From Astrocystis sublimbata (taxonomy: Eukaryota > Ascomycota > Sordariomycetes > Xylariales > Xylariaceae), in contig JAJNNY010000001.1 of the NCBI GenBank assembly GCA_022453515.1, forward strand, positions 1,488,001 through 1,552,000: 64,000 bases of DNA, in the 5' to 3' direction. Positions within the stretch are counted from its first letter, which is position 1. Every line of letters begins with the position of its first letter. The notes under the pieces are model-generated. The model was not told the DNA's origin, did no database searches, and worked only from the letters and a program-made list of their open reading frames with translations. The translations under genes were made by a program, and so were the position numbers. Positions 48,179 through 60,319 of this stretch are shown here, piece after piece.

Positions 48179-51100
48179 ATGAGTGACACGAACAACCCTT
48201 TCATCGACTCTGATGATCGCATGTCCGAAGTGGAATTTTACCATGAGCTCTTGGAGAGCTTACACGTCACCAATTCCCAGATCAACCTTCGCCCTGTCGC
48301 CCCTGCGGCGAATACAACACATAGATTATTCGAAGGGGTTTTCTCGTCGGCGGAATGGCAGGAATTTTTGAAATGGGGCCAAGGACCAGCTCTGTTGTTG
48401 GTGAGTGCCGACCCAGGCGGGGACACATCGTGTTTCCTGGCGGAATTGATTAATCGACTGTCTAGTAGTCGGTACAAGCCTCCCTACGATTGCTGTGTAT
48501 CGTACTACTCTTGTGGAACCAATAGTTTTGGATCAAATAGTGCAGCAGTCATCTTGAAGAGCTTGATCTTGATGATCTCCCGCCAGGAACCATTCCTTTG
48601 GGGATACATGAATGGGTTTGAGCAGTTGAACACCCGCGAAGATCTCAACAATCCGAGCGACTTCCCCGCTTTATTGGGGATATTCCACAAGATGATGGAT
48701 GACAAGAGGATACCGAGAACATACTTGGTAGTAGACGCCCTCGATGAGTGCTGCACTGGCGGAGACGATCCCTATTTTGACGACCTACGACGCTTGATAG
48801 CGAGTTCCACGACATCATCGAAAGTTAAATGGGTTGTTACGACTGGCATTGCTACAGTCAGTACATTTCAGCTGGGCGACGAGAAGAACTGCTCTCATCT
48901 TGTTCTTGACTCACATCTCCACCAAGAATCTCTGACTTCAGCTCTAGAGGGACATATCAAGTTCCAAGTCTCCAGATTAGCCGAGGAAAAAGGTTACGAA
49001 GAGGGTCTAGAAAGAGACGTCATCAGTAAGATCCAATCTGGAACGAAGAAAAGCCTCGTGTGGGTCAAGATCGCTTGTATAGCTTTACGAGGGGTGGATA
49101 ACTGGAACGCACTCAAAATCCTCGAACAGTTGCCAGATGATGTACAAGCACTATATGATTTCATGAGAGCTAGAATCGACGAGCTACCCCATAACGACTC
49201 GAGTTTCTGTAATGAGGTTCTCGAGACTATGTCCATCTCTTATCGACCCTTACACATATCAGAGCTTTCAGCTGCGGTAGACCTACGAGAAGGCAAATAC
49301 ATCGTGGATACTCCGGCTGTAGTGAGAAAGTGCTCGGCCTTTTTGGAAGTGCGACACGATACTGTCCACTTTACTCATAAAACAGCTCAAGACTACCGAA
49401 GAAGTCTGCTTTATCTAGGTTCAGGATTGGAGGCGAACGCAAATATGACGAAGCGCTTGCTTGGTGCACTGTCGAGGTTCTCGGGAGCAGCTCACAACCG
49501 TACAACAGGTAACGAAACCACAGAACACGGGCACGAAACTGCTCCGAAGTCACTTCAATACGCTGCTATCTACTGGATTCGGCACATGATCGATATCGAA
49601 GATATCGATAAGAGACCCGAGATCACAGAATCAGTGGTATTGTTTCTGACGACCTATTTTCGGCAGTGGTTCCAATTATTGGATGCCCAATGCTGCGTCA
49701 CGAGAGCAGCAACTCTACTCATGAAATTAGAAAAGCTATTGCAAGTAAGTCCCAGTCATACAGATTCCCTTTCTCCAGAATCCGAGTGTCTTGCTTAGTA
49801 ACTAACATAGTATCAGGTGAAAATGATTGGTGCTGACCAACTTCACATTGTCAAAGTCATTCGGGACGCATACCGGCTACTCACTTTCTATCAGTCACTG
49901 CATAGAGATTGCCCTAGAGAGTTCCTAGACACTAGCGTGTTATTGTACTGCCCTGAAAATAGTATCATTGATACAGCGACAAAAACACAAATGCTCCCGT
50001 GGGTTCTCGCATACCCGAGGATGCCCAGTAGATGGACTCACGATTATTTGGTGCTTGAGGGACACAAAAGCCAGGTCGATTGTATTGGGTTCTCCCCTGA
50101 CGGCCAGCTTATAGCATCGGGCTCAGCTGATAGTACAATAAGGATATGGGATGCTCAGACAGGTGTTGTACAACACGTGCTCCAGGGATCTAGGGGCAGG
50201 GTGGGGTGCTTGGCAATTTCCAGCAAAGGTCTACTGGCCTCGGGGTCGGGTGACTCCCCAAACACATTATGGGACTGTGTTTCTGGGCGTCTGTGTCCCA
50301 GGAAACTCTCAGGGCTTGATGAACACTTGAGTGCCATCAGCTTCTCTCCGGATGGTAACCGGCTTGTGGCAGCTTCTCGCCAGGTCCTGCACCTGTGGGA
50401 CCTTACTTCAGGCCCCAGTTCGGATGACTTTCATCGGATCTCGGTCTTGAAAGGGCACCACGACGATGTTAGGAGTGTTGCATTCTCATCCGATGGTTGC
50501 CTAATAGCATCGGGCGGCGGCGATAAACTTTTACTTATTTGGGACTCAAAAAGGCAAGCCTTACTTCATTCCATAGAGGCTCACCAGAGACCAATCAACT
50601 CGGTCGTCTTCTCCTCTGTTGGACGGCTCGTGGCCACTGGTTCTGACGACGCAACCGCCGCAATATGGAATGCGGAAACAGGACAGCGGGTCAAGACCTT
50701 CAATCTTGGTGTCAATGGACTTGTCAAGTCTCTAGCATTCTCACCCTGCGGCACCTGCCTTGCCATGGCCCTGACTTCGCATCGTGGGTGTGTTGAAGTC
50801 TGGGATATCGAACGTGAAGAAGTAGTCCAAAGTTTTGGAGGCCACGCATCGAATGTCGGTTGCGTCACTTTTGCACCTACTGGCGAGTCCCTCGCATGGT
50901 CGATGGGTGATACCATCCGCCTTTCACACTGCGACCTCGGCGACCCGATCCCTGTAGATGAACCAAACTCAATTATCAAAAGAGGAGTTAGAGATTTTGC
51001 AATCACCAACGACGGTGCTTGCGTTGCGTCCCATAGCTCACCCGACATGATCCAACTATGGGATGCAAAGACAGGACGTCCATTACGTGCGCCCGTAAAG

Positions 51101-51933
51101 ACAGGCACTGAAGCTGGCTTACTATCTCTCAGGTTCGCGTCCGACTCAAGAAAAGTGGTGGCTACCTTTGAAGACAAAACAGTTCGAGTCCTTCCCGTCA
51201 CCGGTAGCGAGCCCGAGCGCTGTCTGTCTGGCCATGAGGCTTCGAGCTACTTTGCAGTTTTCTCCCCTGATGACCTATTTATCGCGTCAGCATCTAGTGA
51301 CAAGACTATGCGGGTATGGGATTTGGAAACCCAAAAAAACGAAATGTGATCACACTCAAGGGGCATGAAAATTGGGTCACTTGCCTGGCGTTTTCATCTA
51401 GCGGATGCTGTATGGCCTCTGGCAGTTACGACAGGACGGTACTTGTTTGGGAGCGCCCAGCCACCGTGCCGCATTGGGAGTGTAAACGGGTTATCAGGGA
51501 CAGCAAAGTTATTGAATGCATTTCTCACATCGCATTCTTTCCCGACTCTCGGCAGATCGTGGTGGCGGCGAAGGATAGACTGACGGTATGGGACACGCAG
51601 ACAGGGGAACAGACCCGAGAGCCATTGACGTTGTCCTGGGAACCTGAAAGTCTCTGGGTTGACTCTCTCTCAACAGAGTATGTCATGACGGATCGTATGG
51701 CGGTATCCTTGTCTCCAGCTCTCTCGTCACCGCCGGACTGGGCTCCCTATGGTGTGCTGTTTGATTCAGATGATGATCGGACTTGGATCACATGGAAGAA
51801 TCGGAAGGTCATCTTGATACCGAGAGATTATTGGGTGAGCCAGTCGTGCGTCCACGGACATACAGTGGTATTGGGGTGTGAGAACGGACAGACACTACTG
51901 TTCCGATTCTCTACTGAGATCAGCCCTCTCTAG
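48179..51933 (+). CDS. NACHT-WD40 STAND protein (NLR-like), with -1 frame break
   Basis: Fungal STAND/NLR-like signalling protein. Exon 1 48179..49744 (522 codons); a 72-bp intron with TAACTAAC branch point; exon 2 49817..51933, in which the frame changes. The N-terminus (LLESLHV...) leads straight into a NACHT ATPase with no HET, lipase or other effector domain. Walker B LVVDALDEC is good (about 183-191), but Walker A reads ADPGGDTS (77-84), where GxPGxGKS is expected; the Lys is replaced by Thr. WD40 repeats begin at LEGHKSQVDCIGFSPDG; I count about ten. The zero frame stops at 51347-51349, right after a seven-A run (51333-51339); the last repeats continue in the -1 frame from 51340. A joined reading would be about 1227 aa. 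Either a natural null, a base-call error or programmed shift. Confidence 0.85.
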
Positions 51934-52057
51934 CTAGTTGTCGGGCATTTGTCGAAACATTTCAATCTAGCTCATTCATTATGCAATTTACTGTCGATAT
52001 CTCTGCTATCGCGAGTCAGTTTTCAGTGAAGTGCCATACGAACGAGGCGGAACTTGA

Positions 52058-52288
52058 ATGTATGGGCGCGCACTGGTGAGTAAAGGTCTGAGCATGCAAG
52101 TTGCTATTGCAGACGATGTTCACAAAAGTACACAGACGCTGGAGATAGGAATACAAAGGAGTAATATGGATAAGATTACCGCATATATGACCTTATGCGA
52201 GCACCTACTGGCCCCTGAATATGAACCTATTAAAAACGTATATAAAGTCCGAGAGGGGCAACCATCTAAATATCGATTTTTTGTTTAA
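52058..52288 (+). CDS. Short ORF abutting the A+T block
   Basis: 76-codon frame, MYGRALVSKG to QPSKYRFFV, of balanced composition up to the edge of the A+T block. The stop TAA comes from the GTTTAAA at the block's start, so the frame looks like a gene piece cut off by the A+T block. A GTGAGT donor and TTGCAG near 52076-52120 could mean part is intron. Low confidence that it is expressed; no family recognised. Confidence 0.3.
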   Translation: MYGRALVSKGLSMQVAIADDVHKSTQTLEIGIQRSNMDKITAYMTLCEHLLAPEYEPIKNVYKVREGQPSKYRFFV

Positions 52289-52567
52289 ATTTTTTTTTTT
52301 TTAGTTAGTTAAATTAAATTTAAAAGAATAAATATAATTATATATATAATAAAACTATAAAATTATTAATACTATATTTTTAAAAAATAAAGTTTATTTA
52401 TAATTTTATTTTATTTTATAATTTTATATAAATAAAATTAATTTTTTATAACTATATTTAATTTTATATATAAAATATCATAAGTTATTTAATTAATTAT
52501 TATATATTTATCAAAATTATATTATTTAATTTAATTTAACTAACTAAAAAAAAAAAAAAATTTAAAC
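52283..52567. mobile_element. A+T-only element with terminal inverted repeats at palindrome centre
   Basis: 285 bp, almost pure A/T. It starts GTTTAAA plus 13 T plus AGTTAGTTAAATTAAAT and ends with the inverse, ATTTAATTTAACTAACT plus 15 A plus TTTAAAC, giving terminal inverted repeats of about 37 bp. A related sequence CCATCTAAA(T)ATCGATT stands on both outer sides (52263-52279 and 52567-52582). The layout resembles a small inverted-repeat element, perhaps heavily A+T-shifted, but with this composition chance similarity is easier, so element status is tentative. A mirrored partial copy fills 52628-52873. Confidence 0.5.
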
Positions 52568-52627
52568 CATCTAAAATCGATTATTTATATAATATTAAAA
52601 AAATATAATAGTTAAAATAAAATTAAA
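52529..52627. other. Asymmetric spacer at palindrome centre
   Basis: 99 bp between the two arms; the only part of the central A+T block (about 52283-52873) that is not mirrored. It contains the right end of the A+T element and an A/T-rich tail. Arms pair perfectly through 52528/52628 and mismatch immediately inside. Confidence 0.8.
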
Positions 52628-52867
52628 TAAATAATATAATTTTGATAAATATATAATAATTAATTAAATAACTTATGATATTTTATATATAAAATTAAAT
52701 ATAGTTATAAAAAATTAATTTTATTTATATAAAATTATAAAATAAAATAAAATTATAAATAAACTTTATTTTTTAAAAATATAGTATTAATAATTTTATA
52801 GTTTTATTATATATATAATTATATTTATTCTTTTAAATTTAATTTAACTAACTAAAAAAAAAAAAAT

Positions 52868-53098
52868 TTAAACAAAAAATCGATATTTAGATGGTTGCCC
52901 CTCTCGGACTTTATATACGTTTTTAATAGGTTCATATTCAGGGGCCAGTAGGTGCTCGCATAAGGTCATATATGCGGTAATCTTATCCATATTACTCCTT
53001 TGTATTCCTATCTCCAGCGTCTGTGTACTTTTGTGAACATCGTCTGCAATAGCAACTTGCATGCTCAGACCTTTACTCACCAGTGCGCGCCCATACAT
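52868..53098 (-). CDS. Mirror copy of the short ORF abutting the A+T block
   Basis: Same 76 codons as 52058-52288 in opposite orientation; identical protein. Same doubts apply. Confidence 0.28.
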   Translation of the reverse strand: MYGRALVSKGLSMQVAIADDVHKSTQTLEIGIQRSNMDKITAYMTLCEHLLAPEYEPIKNVYKVREGQPSKYRFFV

Positions 53099-53222
53099 TC
53101 AAGTTCCGCCTCGTTCGTATGGCACTTCACTGAAAACTGACTCGCGATAGCAGAGATATCGACAGTAAATTGCATAATGAATGAGCTAGATTGAAATGTT
53201 TCGACAAATGCCCGACAACTAG

Positions 53223-56200
53223 CTAGAGAGGGCTGATCTCAGTAGAGAATCGGAACAGTAGTGTCTGTCCGTTCTCACACCCCAATACCACTGTATGTCC
53301 GTGGACGCACGACTGGCTCACCCAATAATCTCTCGGTATCAAGATGACCTTCCGATTCTTCCATGTGATCCAAGTCCGATCATCATCTGAATCAAACAGC
53401 ACACCATAGGGAGCCCAGTCCGGCGGTGACGAGAGAGCTGGAGACAAGGATACCGCCATACGATCCGTCATGACATACTCTGTTGAGAGAGAGTCAACCC
53501 AGAGACTTTCAGGTTCCCAGGACAACGTCAATGGCTCTCGGGTCTGTTCCCCTGTCTGCGTGTCCCATACCGTCAGTCTATCCTTCGCCGCCACCACGAT
53601 CTGCCGAGAGTCGGGAAAGAATGCGATGTGAGAAATGCATTCAATAACTTTGCTGTCCCTGATAACCCGTTTACACTCCCAATGCGGCACGGTGGCTGGG
53701 CGCTCCCAAACAAGTACCGTCCTGTCGTAACTGCCAGAGGCCATACAGCATCCGCTAGATGAAAACGCCAGGCAAGTGACCCAATTTTCATGCCCCTTGA
53801 GTGTGATCACATTTCGTTTTTTTGGGTTTCCAAATCCCATACCCGCATAGTCTTGTCACTAGATGCTGACGCGATAAATAGGTCATCAGGGGAGAAAACT
53901 GCAAAGTAGCTCGAAGCCTCATGGCCAGACAGACAGCGCTCGGGCTCGCTACCGGTGACGGGAAGGACTCGAACTGTTTTGTCTTCAAAGGTAGCCACCA
54001 CTTTTCTTGAGTCGGACGCGAACCTGAGAGATAGTAAGCCAGCTTCAGTGCCTGTCTTTACGGGCGCACGTAATGGACGTCCTGTCTTTGCATCCCATAG
54101 TTGGATCATGTCGGGTGAGCTATGGGACGCAACGCAAGCACCGTCGTTGGTGATTGCAAAATCTCTAACTCCTCTTTTGATAATTGAGTTTGGTTCATCT
54201 ACAGGGATCGGGTCGCCGAGGTCGCAGTGTGAAAGGCGGATGGTATCACCCATCGACCATGCGAGGGACTCGCCAGTAGGTGCAAAAGTGACGCAACCGA
54301 CATTCGATGCGTGGCCTCCAAAACTTTGGACTACTTCTTCACGTTCGATATCCCAGACTTCAACACACCCACGATGCGAAGTCAGGGCCATGGCAAGGCA
54401 GGTGCCGCAGGGTGAGAATGCTAGAGACTTGACAAGTCCATTGACACCAAGATTGAAGGTCTTGACCCGCTGTCCTGTTTCCGCATTCCATATTGCGGCG
54501 GTTGCGTCGTCAGAACCAGTGGCCACGAGCCGTCCAACAGAGGAGAAGACGACCGAGTTGATTGGTCTCTGGTGAGCCTCTATGGAATGAAGTAAGGCTT
54601 GCCTTTTTGAGTCCCAAATAAGTAAAAGTTTATCGCCGCCGCCCGATGCTATTAGGCAACCATCGGATGAGAATGCAACACTCCTAACATCGTCGTGGTG
54701 CCCTTTCAAGACCGAGATCCGATGAAAGTCATCCGAACTGGGGCCTGAAGTAAGGTCCCACAGGTGCAGGACCTGGCGAGAAGCTGCCACAAGCCGGTTA
54801 CCATCCGGAGAGAAGCTGATGGCACTCAAGTGTTCATCAAGCCCTGAGAGTTTCCTGGGACACAGACGCCCAGAAACACAGTCCCATAATGTGTTTGGGG
54901 AGTCACCCGACCCCGAGGCCAGTAGACCTTTGCTGGAAATTGCCAAGCACCCCACCCTGCCCCTAGATCCCTGGAGCACGTGTTGTACAACACCTGTCTG
55001 AGCATCCCATATCCTTATTGTACTATCAGCTGAGCCCGATGCTATAAGCTGGCCGTCAGGGGAGAACCCAATACAATCGACCTGGCTTTTGTGTCCCTCA
55101 AGCACCAAATAATCGTGAGTCCATCTACTGGGCATCCTCGGGTATGCGAGAACCCACGGGAGCATTTGTGTTTTTGTCGCTGTATCAATGATACTATTTT
55201 CAGGGCAGTACAATAACACGCTAGTGTCTAGGAACTCTCTAGGGCAATCTCTATGCAGTGACTGATAGAAAGTGAGTAGCCGGTATGCGTCCCGAATGAC
55301 TTTGACAATGTGAAGTTGGTCAGCACCAATCATTTTCACCTGATACTATGTTAGTTACTAAGCAAGACACTCGGATTCTGGAGAAAGGGAATCTGTATGA
55401 CTGGGACTTACTTGCAATAGCTTTTCTAATTTCATGAGTAGAGTTGCTGCTCTCGTGACGCAGCATTGGGCATCCAATAATTGGAACCACTGCCGAAAAT
55501 AGGTCGTCAGAAACAATACCACTGATTCTGTGATCTCGGGTCTCTTATCGATATCTTCGATATCGATCATGTGCCGAATCCAGTAGATAGCAGCGTATTG
55601 AAGTGACTTCGGAGCAGTTTCGTGCCCGTGTTCTGTGGTTTCGTTACCTGTTGTACGGTTGTGAGCTGCTCCCGAGAACCTCGACAGTGCACCAAGCAAG
55701 CGCTTCGTCATATTTGCGTTCGCCTCCAATCCTGAACCTAGATAAAGCAGACTTCTTCGGTAGTCTTGAGCTGTTTTATGAGTAAAGTGGACAGTATCGT
55801 GTCGCACTTCCAAAAAGGCCGAGCACTTTCTCACTACAGCCGGAGTATCCACGATGTATTTGCCTTCTCGTAGGTCTACCGCAGCTGAAAGCTCTGATAT
55901 GTGTAAGGGTCGATAAGAGATGGACATAGTCTCGAGAACCTCATTACAGAAACTCGAGTCGTTATGGGGTAGCTCGTCGATTCTAGCTCTCATGAAATCA
56001 TATAGTGCTTGTACATCATCTGGCAACTGTTCGAGGATTTTGAGTGCGTTCCAGTTATCCACCCCTCGTAAAGCTATACAAGCGATCTTGACCCACACGA
56101 GGCTTTTCTTCGTTCCAGATTGGATCTTACTGATGACGTCTCTTTCTAGACCCTCTTCGTAACCTTTTTCCTCGGCTAATCTGGAGACTTGGAACTTGAT

Positions 56201-56977
56201 ATGTCCCTCTAGAGCTGAAGTCAGAGATTCTTGGTGGAGATGTGAGTCAAGAACAAGATGAGAGCAGTTCTTCTCGTCGCCCAGCTGAAATGTACTGACT
56301 GTAGCAATGCCAGTCGTAACAACCCATTTAACTTTCGATGATGTCGTGGAACTCGCTATCAAGCGTCGTAGGTCGTCAAAATAGGGATCGTCTCCGCCAG
56401 TGCAGCACTCATCGAGGGCGTCTACTACCAAGTATGTTCTCGGTATCCTCTTGTCATCCATCATCTTGTGGAATATCCCCAATAAAGCGGGGAAGTCGCT
56501 CGGATTGTTGAGATCTTCGCGGGTGTTCAACTGCTCAAACCCATTCATGTATCCCCAAAGGAATGGTTCCTGGCGGGAGATCATCAAGATCAAGCTCTTC
56601 AAGATGACTGCTGCACTATTTGATCCAAAACTATTGGTTCCACAAGAGTAGTACGATACACAGCAATCGTAGGGAGGCTTGTACCGACTACTAGACAGTC
56701 GATTAATCAATTCCGCCAGGAAACACGATGTGTCCCCGCCTGGGTCGGCACTCACCAACAACAGAGCTGGTCCTTGGCCCCATTTCAAAAATTCCTGCCA
56801 TTCCGCCGACGAGAAAACCCCTTCGAATAATCTATGTGTTGTATTCGCCGCAGGGGCGACAGGGCGAAGGTTGATCTGGGAATTGGTGACGTGTAAGCTC
56901 TCCAAGAGCTCATGGTAAAATTCCACTTCGGACATGCGATCATCAGAGTCGATGAAAGGGTTGTTCGTGTCACTCAT
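53223..56977 (-). CDS. Mirror copy of NACHT-WD40 STAND gene
   Basis: Exon 1 complement(55412..56977), intron 55340..55411, exon 2 complement(53223..55339). All translated segments equal those of the left copy, including the altered Walker A (GGDTS) and the -1 frame break at the seven-A run (slippery heptamer at 53816-53822 on the minus strand). Because the two copies share the break, the break predates the duplication or both derive from the same reads. The two copies converge on the central A+T block, their 3' ends about 1.3 kb apart. Confidence 0.85.
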
Positions 56978-58286
56978 GATGCCTCTATAAAGCAGACTGA
57001 TGTGGGTGGCTATCGAAGTTTTGACTAAAAACTTGGTGTCTTAGGGGGGAGGGAAGAGTGCTGTGCTTTAACGGCTCGAACATTTAAGAGCGAAACGACT
57101 TTCCAGTGGCGGATAATACTAGTGAAATATGAGATATATGAGCATGAGATCCTGAACAACTACTATTCTACCGCATAAGAGGGGTGGGAAAACCGTCTTA
57201 TATACGCAATGAGCCCATGACAGTGCAGTGACCCCCTAACCTAATATCACTTTGACCAAGTACAGCATGCTCCCTAGCATTGTGCTACGCAAACCTCTTT
57301 GATACACATTCAATATCAGTTGGTAGCCCCACAACTCAAGGGATGTTTGTTACTCAAGGGATGATTCATGGCCACTCCCAATATTAACCTTGGCCTTCGC
57401 CAAGAATAAGAGTCGTTCGGGACCAGATGTATCTGTATAGTGATATAATAACCAGTTACCCGTTGGTGGCTGTTGGATTGGACCCGCAGAGCAGCAACTA
57501 ACTAAATGGAAGGTAGGAGGTCACTAGCATCAAGCATGCAGTATGAAAAATAGATAAAAGATTCAACATCGCCCTAGTGACTAGTATTTCGCTTAATCAT
57601 TTAACAATACGACCAATAAACTGCCTTGGAATAAGTCCTATAGAATCATATAAATACCAGCAGTAGTTCTGTAAATGATCAAAATATGTACTAGACTAGT
57701 ATATAATGCTTTATTTCGAAGCGTAAAGTCAGTTGATCTTCATACTGCGGCTCAAGGTTAGCTGTAAAGGGGATTCCGAAAGTCAAGAAGCAACCCACGG
57801 TTACAGGGGTTGAAATGGAACCTTCCCAACACGAGCCCTCACGAAATGAATCTACTGGCCGTCTTATAGGCGTGTTTCAGATACATAATCCCGTAGCTCC
57901 CGAGTGCGACTCATAAGCTCCTTTATTTGGTGCTCTGACAACCTTGCTGGTAGGGATCGAATGTGAAAAGAGCCCAAGAGGGCTGTGAGTTAACCAGGGA
58001 TTGAAATGCATTCTTAACGCAATGATGGCGATATGAAGTGAAGACGTTTGAAATCACTCATGACCACCGTCTACCGTAGTAGCCAGCCTTTTCTCCCTTC
58101 TGCATCTTCTTTTAGTACAGAATACAGTCCATTCAGCCCTCATATGCAGCGCCTTTGACCCTGGGATATACCCAGACACGTTAGATGTTACATTGACCAA
58201 CAGTAATCACTAGCACGATCAACAAAACCACACGGCCTTAAAAGCAAATGGAGGATGCCTGGACACACGAACAACAACTCAATCTC
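56978..58286. other. Mirror of the intergenic region 46870-48178
   Basis: Same sequence in reverse, with the TATA-like box at 57197-57204. No difference from the left arm where compared. Confidence 0.5.
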
Positions 58287-60319
58287 TCAACCTTGTCGTC
58301 TGGATTTCAATCCCAGGTCGTCTCCGTAAGCGGCAAGACGAACCCGCATGCCCCTTGCAACTTGCTCAATTCCCGCGGACGTTTCAGGCTGGTCGATGTG
58401 CATTTCATCCCAGTCGCGATAGTCCAATCCGTGGAAAAGGAGAGCGAGAGCCGAGCCTTTGAGTAATGGCTGCTTCCTCATAGTGATCATGGCGCACGTC
58501 AGCAGGAGGCAGGCAATGAGAACTGTCGCGGCCGGGAGGATGGCCCAAGGCCAACGAACGTTGATGTAGATTTCCTTGGAGTGTGCAATGCCGCGAAGCA
58601 TCATGGTATTTCTGTTGTCTCCCGGGTTTGTCGACCGTATCTGGTTTGTTAGGGTTGTGGCTAGATTGATGGTCATATTCTGGAAGTCGGTTGTGTAAAG
58701 GAAATTTGCCAAATCAAAGGGTGAGTTCAAACGTGGCGAATAAGGCGCGATGTTGATTACAGCTTGGGTGAGTAAGTCTTTCAAGTAATCTGGCAGGTAC
58801 TGGACTAGCGTCAAGTCTAGAGTAAAGTGATCACCTGTTAACAACCTCAAGAACGTAGTGCAACTGCATCCATCTCCGATATCAATGTCGACTTGCCGCA
58901 ATTCTTCCATGTCGACCGATCCGTATGGGAGCTGTCCTGGCATGGCGGTGACGTTTCGAAAGGTCTGAGCACACCAGTAGGAGCGCGCAAAACAGGATTC
59001 CGTCACGGGCGGCTCAGGGTACGCGTAAGATACCTGGAACTCTGTTCCGGTACAGATCATAATTGGTGACTTTGACTGCATGATGACGCTGTTCGCGTTT
59101 TGAGTGTAGAAGGGTTCGAAGCCAAGATCGGAAAGACTCGACTCTAAGGTATTGCGATTTACCAACATCTCCGAATGTTATAGTCCTCGCCACTGTAGAG
59201 TTCCTTCCCGTAAGGAAACGTGTAAGTACAGTTGAACAACGGATTCGTTGCGTCATCACAGCTCATCTTGATCTCGCTGGTCAGATTCTGATATGCGCGC
59301 AGATACAAGTGTCGTGAAGTCTTCCCAGGTACAGTAGTCCGAGGGGCATACAAAGTTGGGCTCGAAGACCGAGCCGGATATACTGTCGACCTATGGAAGA
59401 TTGGAGGTGGAAACAAGTCTGTGGATGGTACAAGTGTCCATCCTAACGAATTCTCTGTCAGTATCTATGTCAAAGGCCATTCCTTGCCATTCTGAGAACC
59501 TACTAGTATAGCCAATAGGGGCAAATCCCTCAGATAAGTATTCAGTGGCGATACCGATCTCAGCCGAAGTGTTCGTTTGCATCGACTTTCTATCGGGGAA
59601 GTCCAAAATCTGCTGGGCACTTGGCTCAATGCCGAGGGCAACAACCGTGATGAACGAGAGTGCAATTGGTATGAATGCACGGATCTTCAAGCCACTGATT
59701 AGAAAAACAAATGAGCCCCAAGGGCCACGACTGGCATCATCCATGACCTGGAACTGATTGAGTGGCCTTGATTGAGACATGAAATGTCCCCACTTCAGTT
59801 GGCTGAGGCACGATGCCACGGGAACCATTATGCTAGTCTTAGCGACAGTGGTGAGAACCGCGATGAGAGAGTCGGGCTGTATGGGTAACGACCAAGAACT
59901 GAGCCGTCGGCCGTTACTTTTAGCAAGTAGTATGAATAAGAGAACGAGACTGGTGAGGCTGAGGATTGTAGCGCGATCTCCACCACCACCACCAAGATAT
60001 GACACGCTTCACATGAGGTCGCTTGGGTGCGTGGATCCAACGGAGCCTCTTTCGTGTCGTGCCTCCTCCGAAGATTCCGAATTCGCTGATGGCATGCATC
60101 ATCAAGTTGGTCAAGACGAACAGCGCTCTCCACTCCCGCTTCCCTAGGATGTGCAGTATTCATATGCTGAGGCTGCAAATTGGCAGATAGTTCGGTTTGC
60201 CGTCTCTCGTTTGAGATTCAACACTTGTCGAGATAGGGAGACCAGTGAGATACCACGTTCCCTGCCGGCTAAGTCTCGTCCATGCGTCTATCATCTCGTT
60301 GCTGGGGGTGTTCCATCAT
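58287..60319 (-). pseudogene. Mirror copy of DUF3176 gene, frame-broken
   Basis: From 58287 to about 59025 it encodes the same C-terminal 247 or so residues as the left copy. Upstream, single-base indels (extra A near 59027, missing A near 59085, extra C near 59125, extra G near 59205, changes near 59315 and 59985, others) move the reading through all three frames, so the N-terminal 400 residues are scattered. The former start codon is at 60319. The changes are not concentrated at third codon positions or at C-to-T sites, which is unlike normal decay and like uncorrected read errors. Call it a pseudogene only as sequenced. Confidence 0.75.

Larger units (their letters stand above)
41147..52528 (+). 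repeat. Left arm of giant inverted repeat
   Basis: Everything from 41147 to 52528 recurs in reverse complement at 52628-64000. Position p pairs with 105156-p across the inner part (for example 48179 with 56977, 51933 with 53223, 46869 with 58287) and drifts to a sum of about 105143-105147 farther out because of small indels in the right arm. Arm length is at least 11.37 kb; the true outer end lies beyond the window. The left arm's genes are intact apart from the frame break in the NACHT-WD40 gene. Confidence 0.97.

Noticed and set aside
51934..53222. Telomere or chromosome end at the palindrome centre
   Set aside because: No TTAGGG/CCCTAA arrays are present; the centre is plain A/T sequence.
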